Shown piece after piece: positions 17,547-26,117 of a stretch of 64,000 nt of DNA (the first letter of the stretch is position 1; every line of letters begins with the position of its first letter). The translations under genes and the position numbers were made by a program. Source of the DNA: Bin55 sp965205545 (lineage in GTDB: Bacteria; Pseudomonadota; Gammaproteobacteria; Pseudomonadales; Azotimanducaceae); NCBI GenBank assembly GCA_965205545.1, contig OZ242170.1, positions 992,001 to 1,056,000 on the forward strand, read 5' to 3'. The notes below the pieces were generated by a model that was not told the origin of the DNA, ran no database searches, and worked only from the letters and a program-made list of their open reading frames with translations.

Positions 17547-17765
17547 TTAATCCTGGATGTCAAACCCCAATTCCAAGATTGCACTTCGAATTGAACTTTC
17601 GTCAACTAGAGAGGGATCGAAGGCAATACTGGCCTTCTCTTCGTCCAAGGAAACACTCACATTCTGAATGCCGCCAAGAGCTCCAACGGCACGCTCGACG
17701 CTTTGCGTGCACCCATTGCACTCCATTCCCAAGATGCCCACAATCAAGGTGCTTGTGTTTGCCAT
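17547..17765 (-). CDS. copZ: Copper chaperone, heavy-metal-associated domain
   Basis: This is a 72-aa single HMA domain with the metal site GMECNGCTQSV (CxxC) near residue 13 and a beta-alpha-beta-beta-alpha-beta length. It delivers Cu(I) to P-type ATPases. The start lies four bases after the copA stop, so it is the last gene of the cox3-copA-copZ operon. Convergent with the PHP gene. Confidence 0.88.
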   Translation of the reverse strand: MANTSTLIVGILGMECNGCTQSVERAVGALGGIQNVSVSLDEEKASIAFDPSLVDESSIRSAILELGFDIQD

Positions 17766-17769
17766 ATGT

Positions 17770-20172
17770 TCAAGCCTCCAGTCTTGGTGACCAACGCTTC
17801 AACAACAGCGAGTTGCAGACTACGCTCACGCTCGAGAAAGCCATGGCCGCTCCGGCAATCGTCGGGTCTAGGTGGCCGAGGACTGCCAATGGGATCATTA
17901 TCACGTTGTAGATGAACGCCCAGAACAAATTCTGTTGAATTTTCCTGAATGTTCTCTTGCTAACCTTCAGCGCCGCTGGAACAAGCCGAGGATCAGCATG
18001 CATCAATGTTACAGGGGCGACTTCAATAGCAACATCTGTTCCTGAACCCATTGCAATTCCCAAATTGGCTTCGGCGAGAGCCGGAGCATCATTTATTCCA
18101 TCTCCCACCATCGCTACGAAACTTCCCGGTTCCTTCAACTTGCGAATGCACTCAGCCTTAGAGTCCGGCGTCGAGTTTGCCCAATACGACTGGACGCCCA
18201 ATCGGTCTGCCATGCGTGAAGTAACCTTTTCGTTGTCGCCAGACAATACATGCACTTCCATGCGAGCGTCATGAAGTTGAGAAACTGCTTGAATTGCGCT
18301 CTCCCGCAAGTCATCCTCGAACGTGAAGGATGCAACAAGCAGCCCGTCGCAAGCCAACCAGACGACACTCCATTCGCCGCTGTCTGAGACAGCTGATGCT
18401 GTTGACACTCCAAACCGTTGCATGAGCTTATGGTTGCCGACAAGGCATGCTGTCCCATCGACTGTGCCGGCTACACCCTCTCCAACGAACGACCGGAAAT
18501 CTCTGACTTCTCCCAGGGGAATTTCGAGAGAATTGGCATGATTAGTAAAGGCAGAAGCGATAGGGTGCTCGCTTGCGGACTGCACGGACGCGGCTAATCT
18601 CAAGAAATGCGACCGGTCTAGTTCCTCAGACTCACGACTGATCGCAATGTCCGTGAGAACTGGTTTGCCTCGTGTCAGCGTGCCCGTCTTGTCAAACACA
18701 ACGTGCTTGATTCGATGTCCTGTTTCGAGCGCTTCTATGTCTCTGAATAGGATCCCGTTGCGAGCGGCTGCGCCCGTCCCCGTCATCACAGCGGTGGGTG
18801 TGGCAAGTCCCAATGCGCAGGGACAGGCAATAACTAAAACGGAGACGGCATTTACAAGAGCCACCTCAAAATCTGCGACTACCAATAGCCATATGACACA
18901 CGTACCCAACGAGATGACTACCACAATGGGCACGAATATGCCGCTGACTCTGTCAACTAGCCGTTGGACGCTCGCTTTGCCAAGTTGAGCCTGCTCCACC
19001 AATTTGGCGATCTTGCTCAAGGTTGAGCCCTCTCCAACCTCGGTTACAACGATGTCAACCAAGCCATCCAAATTGAACGATCCTTCCAAAACTTGCTCGT
19101 CTTGGCCTCGTACCTGCGGCCTGCTCTCGCCCGTTACCAGCGATTCGTCGATACTTGCAGTTCCTTTCTTGACTCGACCGTCCGCTGGAATGCGTTCACC
19201 CGGTAGGCAGCGAACGACATCTCCAACTCTCAATTGCCCCAATGGACGTTCGACGAGTTCTCCTGTGTCCAACACTATGCGCGCCGTCGTCGGGCGCAAT
19301 GCAAGCAATTCTCGAATCGCTGCCGAAGTTCGTCGTTTTGCTCCTGCTTCGAGGTACTTGCCCCAAAGTACAAGCGAGATGATTACAGCGCTTGCCTCGA
19401 AGTAGAGCTCTCCTTCGGCAGCTTCGCCCAATGCCACAATCAGATACCAACTGTATACGTACGCAGCAGTCGTTCCTAGTGCAACAAGTACATCCATGTT
19501 GGTCCCGCCAGATCGCAACGCGTTATATGCCGCCTTGTAAAACCGAAGGCCAAACCACAGTTGAACGGGGGTGGCCAAGGCAACCTCGGCTGCTGGCATG
19601 AGATGAACACGTTCCCATCCCAAGAACTGCGCAATCATCTGAAGCACGAGCGGAAGTGTCAGTAGCGAGGCAAGTAGTGCATTCCTGCGTTCGACTTGAA
19701 CCTTGCGTTCGAACTCCGATAGTTCGTTTTCGTCCAACTCAGCACGCAACTCAAAACCTGCACTCGCAACAGCCAACGCGAGTGTGGAATCGTCAACCAC
19801 ACGACTTACATACTCCACATTCACACGTCCGCCATCCAAGGCAACGGTCGCATCCAAAACGCCTGGACAGTTCAGAAGAACCTCTCGTACTCGTGCTGCG
19901 CTGTGTCCATCCTTCATGCCGGAAGCAACATAATTTCGTTTGGTGCTGCCTACGCTGAAGCCTGTGCGACGAACAACTTTAGCAACATCCTCTAAAGAGG
20001 TCGTGCTAGGGTCGAATTGCAGAGAGGCTCGCTCTAACGGCAGGCTAACGGAAACCTCTTCGATTCCGCCAGACTTGCTAAGCGCTCGTTCCAGGCGTGT
20101 GGCACACGCGCTGCACGTCATGCCTTCTACATTGAGCTCGAGTCGTTGGCTGCTGGCTGCGCCAGTTGTCAT
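17770..20172 (-). CDS. copA: Copper-translocating P-type ATPase
   Basis: This is an 800-aa P1B-type ATPase that exports Cu(I) or loads it into periplasmic enzymes. The first HMA domain has GMTCSACATRL. A second HMA-like region (about residue 85-150) begins GMKDGHSAARV and has lost its CxxC. Then come the membrane helices with CPCALGLATPTAVMTG, phosphorylation site DKTGTLTRGKP, the HP motif SEHPIASAF, and hinge GDGINDAPALAEANLGIAMG. It lies between oxidase subunit III and copZ with near-zero spacing. That context suggests a role in loading copper into a haem-copper oxidase as well as detoxification. Confidence 0.95.
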   Translation of the reverse strand: MTTGAASSQRLELNVEGMTCSACATRLERALSKSGGIEEVSVSLPLERASLQFDPSTTSLEDVAKVVRRTGFSVGSTKRNYVASGMKDGHSAARVREVLLNCPGVLDATVALDGGRVNVEYVSRVVDDSTLALAVASAGFELRAELDENELSEFERKVQVERRNALLASLLTLPLVLQMIAQFLGWERVHLMPAAEVALATPVQLWFGLRFYKAAYNALRSGGTNMDVLVALGTTAAYVYSWYLIVALGEAAEGELYFEASAVIISLVLWGKYLEAGAKRRTSAAIRELLALRPTTARIVLDTGELVERPLGQLRVGDVVRCLPGERIPADGRVKKGTASIDESLVTGESRPQVRGQDEQVLEGSFNLDGLVDIVVTEVGEGSTLSKIAKLVEQAQLGKASVQRLVDRVSGIFVPIVVVISLGTCVIWLLVVADFEVALVNAVSVLVIACPCALGLATPTAVMTGTGAAARNGILFRDIEALETGHRIKHVVFDKTGTLTRGKPVLTDIAISRESEELDRSHFLRLAASVQSASEHPIASAFTNHANSLEIPLGEVRDFRSFVGEGVAGTVDGTACLVGNHKLMQRFGVSTASAVSDSGEWSVVWLACDGLLVASFTFEDDLRESAIQAVSQLHDARMEVHVLSGDNEKVTSRMADRLGVQSYWANSTPDSKAECIRKLKEPGSFVAMVGDGINDAPALAEANLGIAMGSGTDVAIEVAPVTLMHADPRLVPAALKVSKRTFRKIQQNLFWAFIYNVIMIPLAVLGHLDPTIAGAAMAFSSVSVVCNSLLLKRWSPRLEA

Positions 20173-20173
20173 G

Positions 20174-20797
20174 TTAGGTGCTGACGAAGGACGCCACCAT
20201 CGCCACCCAAATGAATAGTAGGAAGTGCCAATATATCGCGCATAGGCCGACGCTTACTCTTATTTTCGAATATTCGATATTGTCAGTCTTTCGCATTTTC
20301 TTTATGGCGCGCCACCATGCGACCAAGCCACCAAGCAAATGTACCGCGTGGGCGGCCGTCAGTAGGTAGAAGAAGGCATTCGCAGGGTTTTTAGACGCAG
20401 CATAGCCCAGTTCGAGCAATTGCTGCCAAACGAAAAGTTGAAGCAGCATGAAGGCGATCGTTGCAAACCCAGCGATGATGAAGTAGGTGCGTGTTTTCTC
20501 AAGATTCAAGGCGTTTGCAGCATTTCTGGCTACTTCAAGCAAAACACTGACGCCAATCAGCACAAGAGTGTTGACCCAGATTAAGGGAGGTTCCGGCATT
20601 GGCACCCAATCTGTCGCCATAGCGAGCCGCATGTGTGTTGCTGCGAAGAGTAGAAAGAAAACGCTTCCCACTACACAGAGGAAAACTATGAGAGCCACTC
20701 TGCGATTATGGGTACCGATCGCGGCCGTGTTCAGCCGCACAATACTGTCGTCGGTTGGCAGCCACGGTTTCTCTGTTAAGCGGCGGAATATTCCCAC
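20174..20797 (-). CDS. Haem-copper oxidase subunit III-like protein
   Basis: This 207-aa membrane protein of the cytochrome c oxidase subunit III family has five or more helices. The family stretches RVALIVFLCVVGSVFFLLFAA, NAFFYLLTAAHAVHLLGGLVAW and the terminal YWHFLLFIWVAMV are present. No catalytic subunit I or II lies in the window. Its stop lies one base from the copA start, so it is co-transcribed with a copper pump. It may belong to an oxidase encoded elsewhere, or be a nitric-oxide reductase-type (NorE-like) accessory. Confidence 0.82.
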   Translation of the reverse strand: MGIFRRLTEKPWLPTDDSIVRLNTAAIGTHNRRVALIVFLCVVGSVFFLLFAATHMRLAMATDWVPMPEPPLIWVNTLVLIGVSVLLEVARNAANALNLEKTRTYFIIAGFATIAFMLLQLFVWQQLLELGYAASKNPANAFFYLLTAAHAVHLLGGLVAWWRAIKKMRKTDNIEYSKIRVSVGLCAIYWHFLLFIWVAMVASFVST

Positions 20798-21085
20798 AAA
20801 TTTAGCAATTAGGACAGTCGCACATCTACGAGCATTATATTGCCAGAGGACCGGTGAACTCTTGAGTTTGGCATGTGGTGCCGCACGACGAATTCATAAT
20901 CGTTCGCAGGCCGGTCGACCATTTCTCCGCCACTTATCGCACCTCAGTTTTGGACCAATTTATCGAAGCTCGGCAAGTTGTTTTTCAATGTCGTAATGAT
21001 TGATATGTGAGCGAGCCAGCCAAAACTGAAAACTTTCCGACTGCCGTATACTTAACGCACTGAAGCAATTCTCGAGATAAGCCTA

Positions 21086-21319
21086 ATGGAAGACGTGTTC
21101 CTTATGGTCGTACTTATTGTGGCTATAGGCGTTGGTGGTGGCATTTTGGGTTCCCATCTGAAGGCGCGGCGTATCACATCACGAAATCAGCTTCTCCGGC
21201 GATTGGAAGCACTCGAGAAAAAGGTTGGCGACGAGTCTGTCGAACAGCGACTACAGGCCTTAGAAGCCATAGTTACCGATCAGCGCAGCATATTGCGAGA
21301 AAAAATCGACGCACTGTAG
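21086..21319 (+). CDS. Small membrane protein, PspB-like
   Basis: This 77-aa protein has one N-terminal helix (VFLMVVLIVAIGVGGGILGSHL), a basic patch, and a C-terminal coiled coil ending RLQALEAIVTDQRSILREKIDAL. The ending resembles that of phage-shock protein B, although a true pspB exists at 55.5 kb. A TATACT -10-like box lies about 35 bases upstream of the ATG. Function is not assigned beyond this resemblance. Confidence 0.6.
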   Translation: MEDVFLMVVLIVAIGVGGGILGSHLKARRITSRNQLLRRLEALEKKVGDESVEQRLQALEAIVTDQRSILREKIDAL

Positions 21320-21355
21320 CTACTAGTTTGAACGCGCAATAGCGATTCACTCCCC

Positions 21356-22206
21356 ATGGTTGTCGAGCCGGCAACAGAGCAATTTGGCGCATACGTTCGG
21401 GACTCTCACCTAGCAAACCTGTCCGAGATTGAATTCCGGCAAGTCTTGGAGTGGTGGTACAAGTATTCGGTCCTTGTTTTCCCCGGCAAAGACTGAGTCT
21501 CGATGACCAAATTGCGTTTACCCGACGATTTGGCCGTCTCGAGCGTGGTCTGAAACGTAGTCGCGGAGCGGGGGCTGGTTTCATTTCAAATATCGACGAT
21601 CAAGGAAACCTTTTGCCCGAGACAGACATTGGTCGGCAATTCAATATTGGCAACTCGGTCTGGCACACCGACAGCTCCTATAAGCGAGTGGCGGCCATGG
21701 CGTCCATACTTTCCGCTAGGGTTGTCCCCTCTTCCGGCGGTCATACCGAATGGGCAGACATGCGTCAGGGCTACGACGCTCTTTGTGAATCAATGAAGAA
21801 TTGGCTTCACGATAAAGTTGCCGTCCATAGCTATCGGTTCAGTCATGCTTGGCATCGTGGATTGGACATACTCTCCGACGAAGAACTGGACGATCTACCT
21901 CCCGTCGAGCATCCAATAGTCAAAACGCACCCACATTCGATGCGTAAAGTGCTATTTGTCGGGAGACACGCCAGCCACATAGTTGGAGAGGAGTTTCGTA
22001 GCAGTCGGAAGCTACTTCGCGAACTAACTTTCGATGCCGCTCGACCGCCACGAACTTGGTCTCACAAATGGCAAGAAGGAGATGTGGCAATCTGGGACAA
22101 CCGGTGTGTGCTGCACCGTGCCAGAGCGCACCCGCCCAACGAAGGACGATCGATGGTTCGTACAACTGTCGCTGGCGATGATCCAACAAATGAGTGGGCG
22201 GAATAG
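21356..22206 (+). pseudogene. TauD/TfdA-family dioxygenase with a frameshift near 21484
   Basis: This is an Fe(II)/2-oxoglutarate-dependent dioxygenase split over two frames. From ATG 21356 the first frame gives MVVEPATEQFGAYVRDSHL and then EWWYKYSVLVFPGKD before a TGA at 21494. The -1 frame continues RQRLSLDDQIAFTRRFGRLE, as the family expects after LVFPG. It includes the iron site VWHTDSSYK, the distal histidine IWDNRCVLHRA and the 2-oxoglutarate Arg in GRSMVRTTVAGDDP. The switch point has TTTCCCC (21478-21484) in the X XXY YYZ phase. It may be a real disruption, a base error or -1 recoding. An alternative start at GTG 21451 would drop the N-terminal strand. Confidence 0.72.
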
Positions 22207-22274
22207 CCTCACGATCGCATTGTGCAGTTCTCAAGTTTGATCGTTTGAGTGCTTCCGCTACTCGGTAGACAAGC

Positions 22275-23873
22275 CTAGGCGAACGAGAATCCCTCGTAGC
22301 CGTTGGCTACGACCTGCTCGCACTTCTCTACATAGCTTGGAAAACCTACGTGTGGCATGAAAACTCTCGGTTTGCCGGGAATGTTGGCTCCCAAATACCA
22401 GGAATTGCACGTTGGATACAGCGTCTTGTCGGCAATGGCGTTTACATGTTCCACCCAAGCTACTTGGCTCTTTTCTTCTGCTTCCACAGTCATGTAGGAG
22501 CGGGTTTGCATGTAGCACAAACACTGTTCAATCCACTCGACGTGCTGCTCAATGGAAATGATCATGTTGGTCAGAACCGACGGACTCCCGGGTCCAGATA
22601 TGAAGAAGATATTGGGAAAGCCGTGAGTCATGAGCCCGAGGTACGTCTTGGGTCCTTCGTTCCATGCCTGTTCTAAACGGGTTCCCTGACGGCCCGTAAT
22701 ATCGATCCGTAAAAGAGTACCGGTCATGGCATCGAATCCAGTAGCGAATACGATGCTATCAAGTTCAAACCTACACTCCGCACACTGAATCCCGCTCTCG
22801 GTCAACCGCTCGATGGGATTCGTTCTGAGATCCACCAATTCGACATGAGGAAGGTTGTACGTCTCGAAGTATTCGGTATCTAGGCAAAGCCTCTTGCACC
22901 CAATTGTCGAATCTGGACATAGTGCTTCGGCCACCTCCGGATCTTTGACCGTTTCGCGGATACGTCCCCGCACATACTCTGCAGCGATGTCATTGGCATC
23001 GGGATTCAGCGTCAGGTCGTTGAAAGCGCCAAGAAAGCCAAAACCTCCTAATTCCCACCGCTTAGAAAATTCTCGTAGTCGTTCAGGTTCAGCGGCATCG
23101 AGCACCGATTGGTTATTCGCCTCGTGAAAGCAGCCCAGCGCAGCCGGCATAGCACGATTCCTTTGCCTGAATTGCGGATACATGGCTTTGACGCTTGCTT
23201 CGTAATCAAGGTCCAAAGAGCCATTGCGAGCAGGAATTGAATAGTTGGGAGTTCTCTGAAACACTGACAGTGACTTGCACTGATTTGCAATGTGGGGGAT
23301 TGCTTGAATGGCCGACGATCCCGTACCGACAATCCCCACACGTTGTCCACCGAAATCGACAGATTCATGTGGCCAGTTGCCCGTGTGGTAGGTATTGCCC
23401 GTGAATCTCTCTATGCCCTCAATTACGGGAAGGTTGGTTGAAGAAAGGCAACCTGTAGCCATAATCAAGAATTGGGAGATGTAGCAGACGCTTCCATTGG
23501 TGCGGACCAGCCAATGCAACTCTTGCTCGTCGAACCACGCGCTCTCGACTTCAGAGTTGAACTCGATGTGAGACTTGAGGTCAAACCGATCTGCGACATG
23601 CTCGATGTAGCGTAGTATCTCGGGTTGACCGGCATACCGCTCGCTCCAACTCCACTCTTGCTGCAGCTCTTGAGAAAAGGTGTACGAATACTCCAAGCTC
23701 TCTACGTCGCATCGTGCTCCTGGATACCTATTCCAGTACCAAGTGCCTCCAACTCCATCGGCTCGTTCGAGGACTACGACCGCAAGTCCGCACTCGCGTA
23801 GACGATGCAACATGTAAAGACCGGCTATTCCCGCCCCAACCACGACCGCATCAAATTGCCTATGCCGATTCAT
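22275..23873 (-). CDS. Flavin-containing Baeyer-Villiger type monooxygenase
   Basis: This 532-aa class B flavoprotein monooxygenase inserts oxygen next to a carbonyl using NADPH and O2. It has the FAD motif VVGAGIAGLYMLHRL, GGTWYWNRYPGARCDVES, the Baeyer-Villiger fingerprint FTGNTYHTGNWPHE (FxGxxxHxxxWP), the NADPH motif GIVGTGSSAIQ and ATGFDAMTGTL. Length matches cyclohexanone/steroid monooxygenases (530-550 aa). It lies in a set of dioxygenase and SDR genes, which suggests breakdown of cyclic or terpenoid compounds. The substrate cannot be fixed. Confidence 0.92.
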   Translation of the reverse strand: MNRHRQFDAVVVGAGIAGLYMLHRLRECGLAVVVLERADGVGGTWYWNRYPGARCDVESLEYSYTFSQELQQEWSWSERYAGQPEILRYIEHVADRFDLKSHIEFNSEVESAWFDEQELHWLVRTNGSVCYISQFLIMATGCLSSTNLPVIEGIERFTGNTYHTGNWPHESVDFGGQRVGIVGTGSSAIQAIPHIANQCKSLSVFQRTPNYSIPARNGSLDLDYEASVKAMYPQFRQRNRAMPAALGCFHEANNQSVLDAAEPERLREFSKRWELGGFGFLGAFNDLTLNPDANDIAAEYVRGRIRETVKDPEVAEALCPDSTIGCKRLCLDTEYFETYNLPHVELVDLRTNPIERLTESGIQCAECRFELDSIVFATGFDAMTGTLLRIDITGRQGTRLEQAWNEGPKTYLGLMTHGFPNIFFISGPGSPSVLTNMIISIEQHVEWIEQCLCYMQTRSYMTVEAEEKSQVAWVEHVNAIADKTLYPTCNSWYLGANIPGKPRVFMPHVGFPSYVEKCEQVVANGYEGFSFA

Positions 23874-24268
23874 TCTTCATCGCCCGTTGTGCAGAAGTAA
23901 GAGTAACGACAGCAAAGGGAATCCTACCCGGTTCGGCGAGTTCGACTGGCATTGTATTGTTCGGACACTCGCGAGCTAGATTCACGTATTGCTACACCGA
24001 AACTCCATGAAATGACTGCATGGCACGGAAACATCAAGGAACAAGTGATGTTGCTAGGTCGCCACCCTAGATACAGATCGGTTGAATCGCGATCACTTTG
24101 TTGGACCGCGAACGACGAAGACCCAATAAGTAGTACGGCCCAACTCTTCTTGTGCATAGCCAAGCCAATCGAATCGTGTTGCTTGGAATCAATGTCGCTC
24201 ACTGCGTCATCCTTGCAATTCATGAACGAGTCATTTACAGTTTCAGCGGCCAACGAGTCGATGAAACG
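23874..24268. other. Divergent intergenic region
   Basis: About 395 bases separate the monooxygenase (minus strand) from the first large exported protein (plus strand). Promoters for both must lie here. The plus-strand frame is open from 24152, but the added residues do not resemble a signal peptide. No RNA gene or strong hairpin was seen. Confidence 0.45.
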
Positions 24269-26110
24269 ATGAGGCAAAGGGCTCCTTTGGGACATAGCAA
24301 GAATCGCCAGCGTACGACGGGTGCAACGCATCAGGTCGCAGGGTGTCGCGTGGCTGCTTGGCTTGGTTTGGTGATTTTCACAGTTCAAAGCTACACCAAC
24401 CTAACGGCTGAGACGCATCAGGACGCCGCATTGCGCCAAAATGAGGCGTTAGATGTACATTCTCTCGATGTACGTATTGAGCTTGAGGCAATCACTGAAA
24501 TTCTCAGTCCCTTCGAGCGGCAAGGTGCGCTGAATGATCTACTTGAACGAGCATCTGACAGCACGCTCGCTAGCCTACTGGTTCAGTCGCAGGACACTAC
24601 GCCAAGCCACGTGCGTCGCGAGCTTCAAGAATCTCTGGTACGTCGGCTTAGCGCGGATGACCCTGCAAAGGCTCTGGGTTTGGTCGTTGATTTACCCAAA
24701 AACCATCAGAAACTGTTGGTTGAAGCGGTTTTTGAGGAGTGGTCATTCCATGAGTTGGACGAAGCGTTGGACCATGCGGAGCAACTCGCCGATCCTACCT
24801 ATAGGTGGGCTCTTCAGGGGATCTTGTCAGCTCGCGATGATCTTGAGGAGGGCGATCGACTAGCAATCGCCCGTCGATTTAGCGAGGAGCAACTCCTCGT
24901 TGACCTGAATGCCAATGCACTGGTCGACCAAGAGATTGAGAATCCAAAGAGTGCGTGGAACCAACTCATGCGCGACTACGGAAACAACATGAATCAACTT
25001 AGCGAAGCCCAGCGAGAGGCATTGGTCCACGTAGCTGGCATGTGGATCCGCGAAGGCGGCCTTGAAGCCCATCGGAATGTCATGAGAACTCTATCCAACA
25101 AGGAAGATCGCGCCGCGATTGTCAGCGCGCTCTTGCAACGGTTTTACGATGAAGATCCCGCGCGCTCCCTTGCCTACACAGAACATGTTGCGAACACAGA
25201 TCGCGAAGTCTTGAATTGGGCGGTAGGGAATTGGGCCGAAACAGACGGCTGGACTGCATTCCAAGCAGCACAGCTCTTCGACAGCGAATCAACAGCCCAA
25301 TCGGACCGAATGCAGCGCTCCGCCATCATCGCGTGGGCAGAGAATGACGCACACACACTAATCGCCGCATTGCCGAAACTTCCAGCTTCACTCTTCGAAT
25401 GGAGCAGAGAGACTGCCCTATTGAAAATGAGGTATACGTATCCCGAGTCGGTCCCGGAGTTTCTTGATGGCATTGAGGACGAGCGTGAAGTGCGCATGAT
25501 CGTCGACAACCTCGTGATGGATTGGGCACGCATCGACCCACTCGCCGCCTACGAATGGACGATGTCTGGAGACAAGAGCTTGAAAGCTCAGTCTGGAGGG
25601 AGTCGCGTTGGCACAATTTTCTATGAAGCCGTACGAAGGAATCCCCATTCCGCGTTGCCAATGGCACTTGCCCTGCCTCTGGATGAGAATGGCATAGGAC
25701 CAGAAGCCGTGGTGATTGGTTCGATGACAACGGAGGATGTCGACTTGGCGATCGACATGATGGAATCCGCGCGCAATTCCGCTACCCGTACCGATGCCCT
25801 CTCAAGCATCGCGACAAATTTGGTTCGGCGCGGGAACTCAGATCGCGCAATTCAACTGATCTCCAAGGAATCGGAAGAAGATCAGTTCACCCACTACGAA
25901 TCGGTTGCGTGGATCTGGGCACTCACTCACTCAGAAGACCTCTTGTCAAAGCTTGACTCCGTGCCCTTTGACGAGGTGAAACGGAAATGTGCTCGATACC
26001 TCTTGATCGAGAATTCCATCGAACCGTTCATGACAAAGGAAGACATGGAAAAAATCAAAGAATACGTGGCCGAAAAGGATCGCGATCTGATGAAGCACAC
26101 GGTGGATTAG
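24269..26110 (+). CDS. Large helical-repeat exported protein, first of a tandem pair
   Basis: This protein of about 613 aa has a membrane or signal segment (AAWLGLVIFTVQSYTNLTA) after a basic leader and then an all-helical body. The body repeats a loose motif W(A/S)xxDPxxA: EEWSFHELDEALDHA, VGNWAETDGWTAFQAA, IAWAENDAHTLIAAL, VMDWARIDPLAAYEW and AWIWALTHSEDLL. This looks like a HEAT/TPR-type solenoid, probably periplasmic. I do not recognise a named family. It is followed after seven bases by a diverged paralogue of the same length. ATG 24269 is my choice; the frame is open upstream to 24152. Confidence 0.65.
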   Translation: MRQRAPLGHSKNRQRTTGATHQVAGCRVAAWLGLVIFTVQSYTNLTAETHQDAALRQNEALDVHSLDVRIELEAITEILSPFERQGALNDLLERASDSTLASLLVQSQDTTPSHVRRELQESLVRRLSADDPAKALGLVVDLPKNHQKLLVEAVFEEWSFHELDEALDHAEQLADPTYRWALQGILSARDDLEEGDRLAIARRFSEEQLLVDLNANALVDQEIENPKSAWNQLMRDYGNNMNQLSEAQREALVHVAGMWIREGGLEAHRNVMRTLSNKEDRAAIVSALLQRFYDEDPARSLAYTEHVANTDREVLNWAVGNWAETDGWTAFQAAQLFDSESTAQSDRMQRSAIIAWAENDAHTLIAALPKLPASLFEWSRETALLKMRYTYPESVPEFLDGIEDEREVRMIVDNLVMDWARIDPLAAYEWTMSGDKSLKAQSGGSRVGTIFYEAVRRNPHSALPMALALPLDENGIGPEAVVIGSMTTEDVDLAIDMMESARNSATRTDALSSIATNLVRRGNSDRAIQLISKESEEDQFTHYESVAWIWALTHSEDLLSKLDSVPFDEVKRKCARYLLIENSIEPFMTKEDMEKIKEYVAEKDRDLMKHTVD

Positions 26111-26117
26111 TAGCGTG

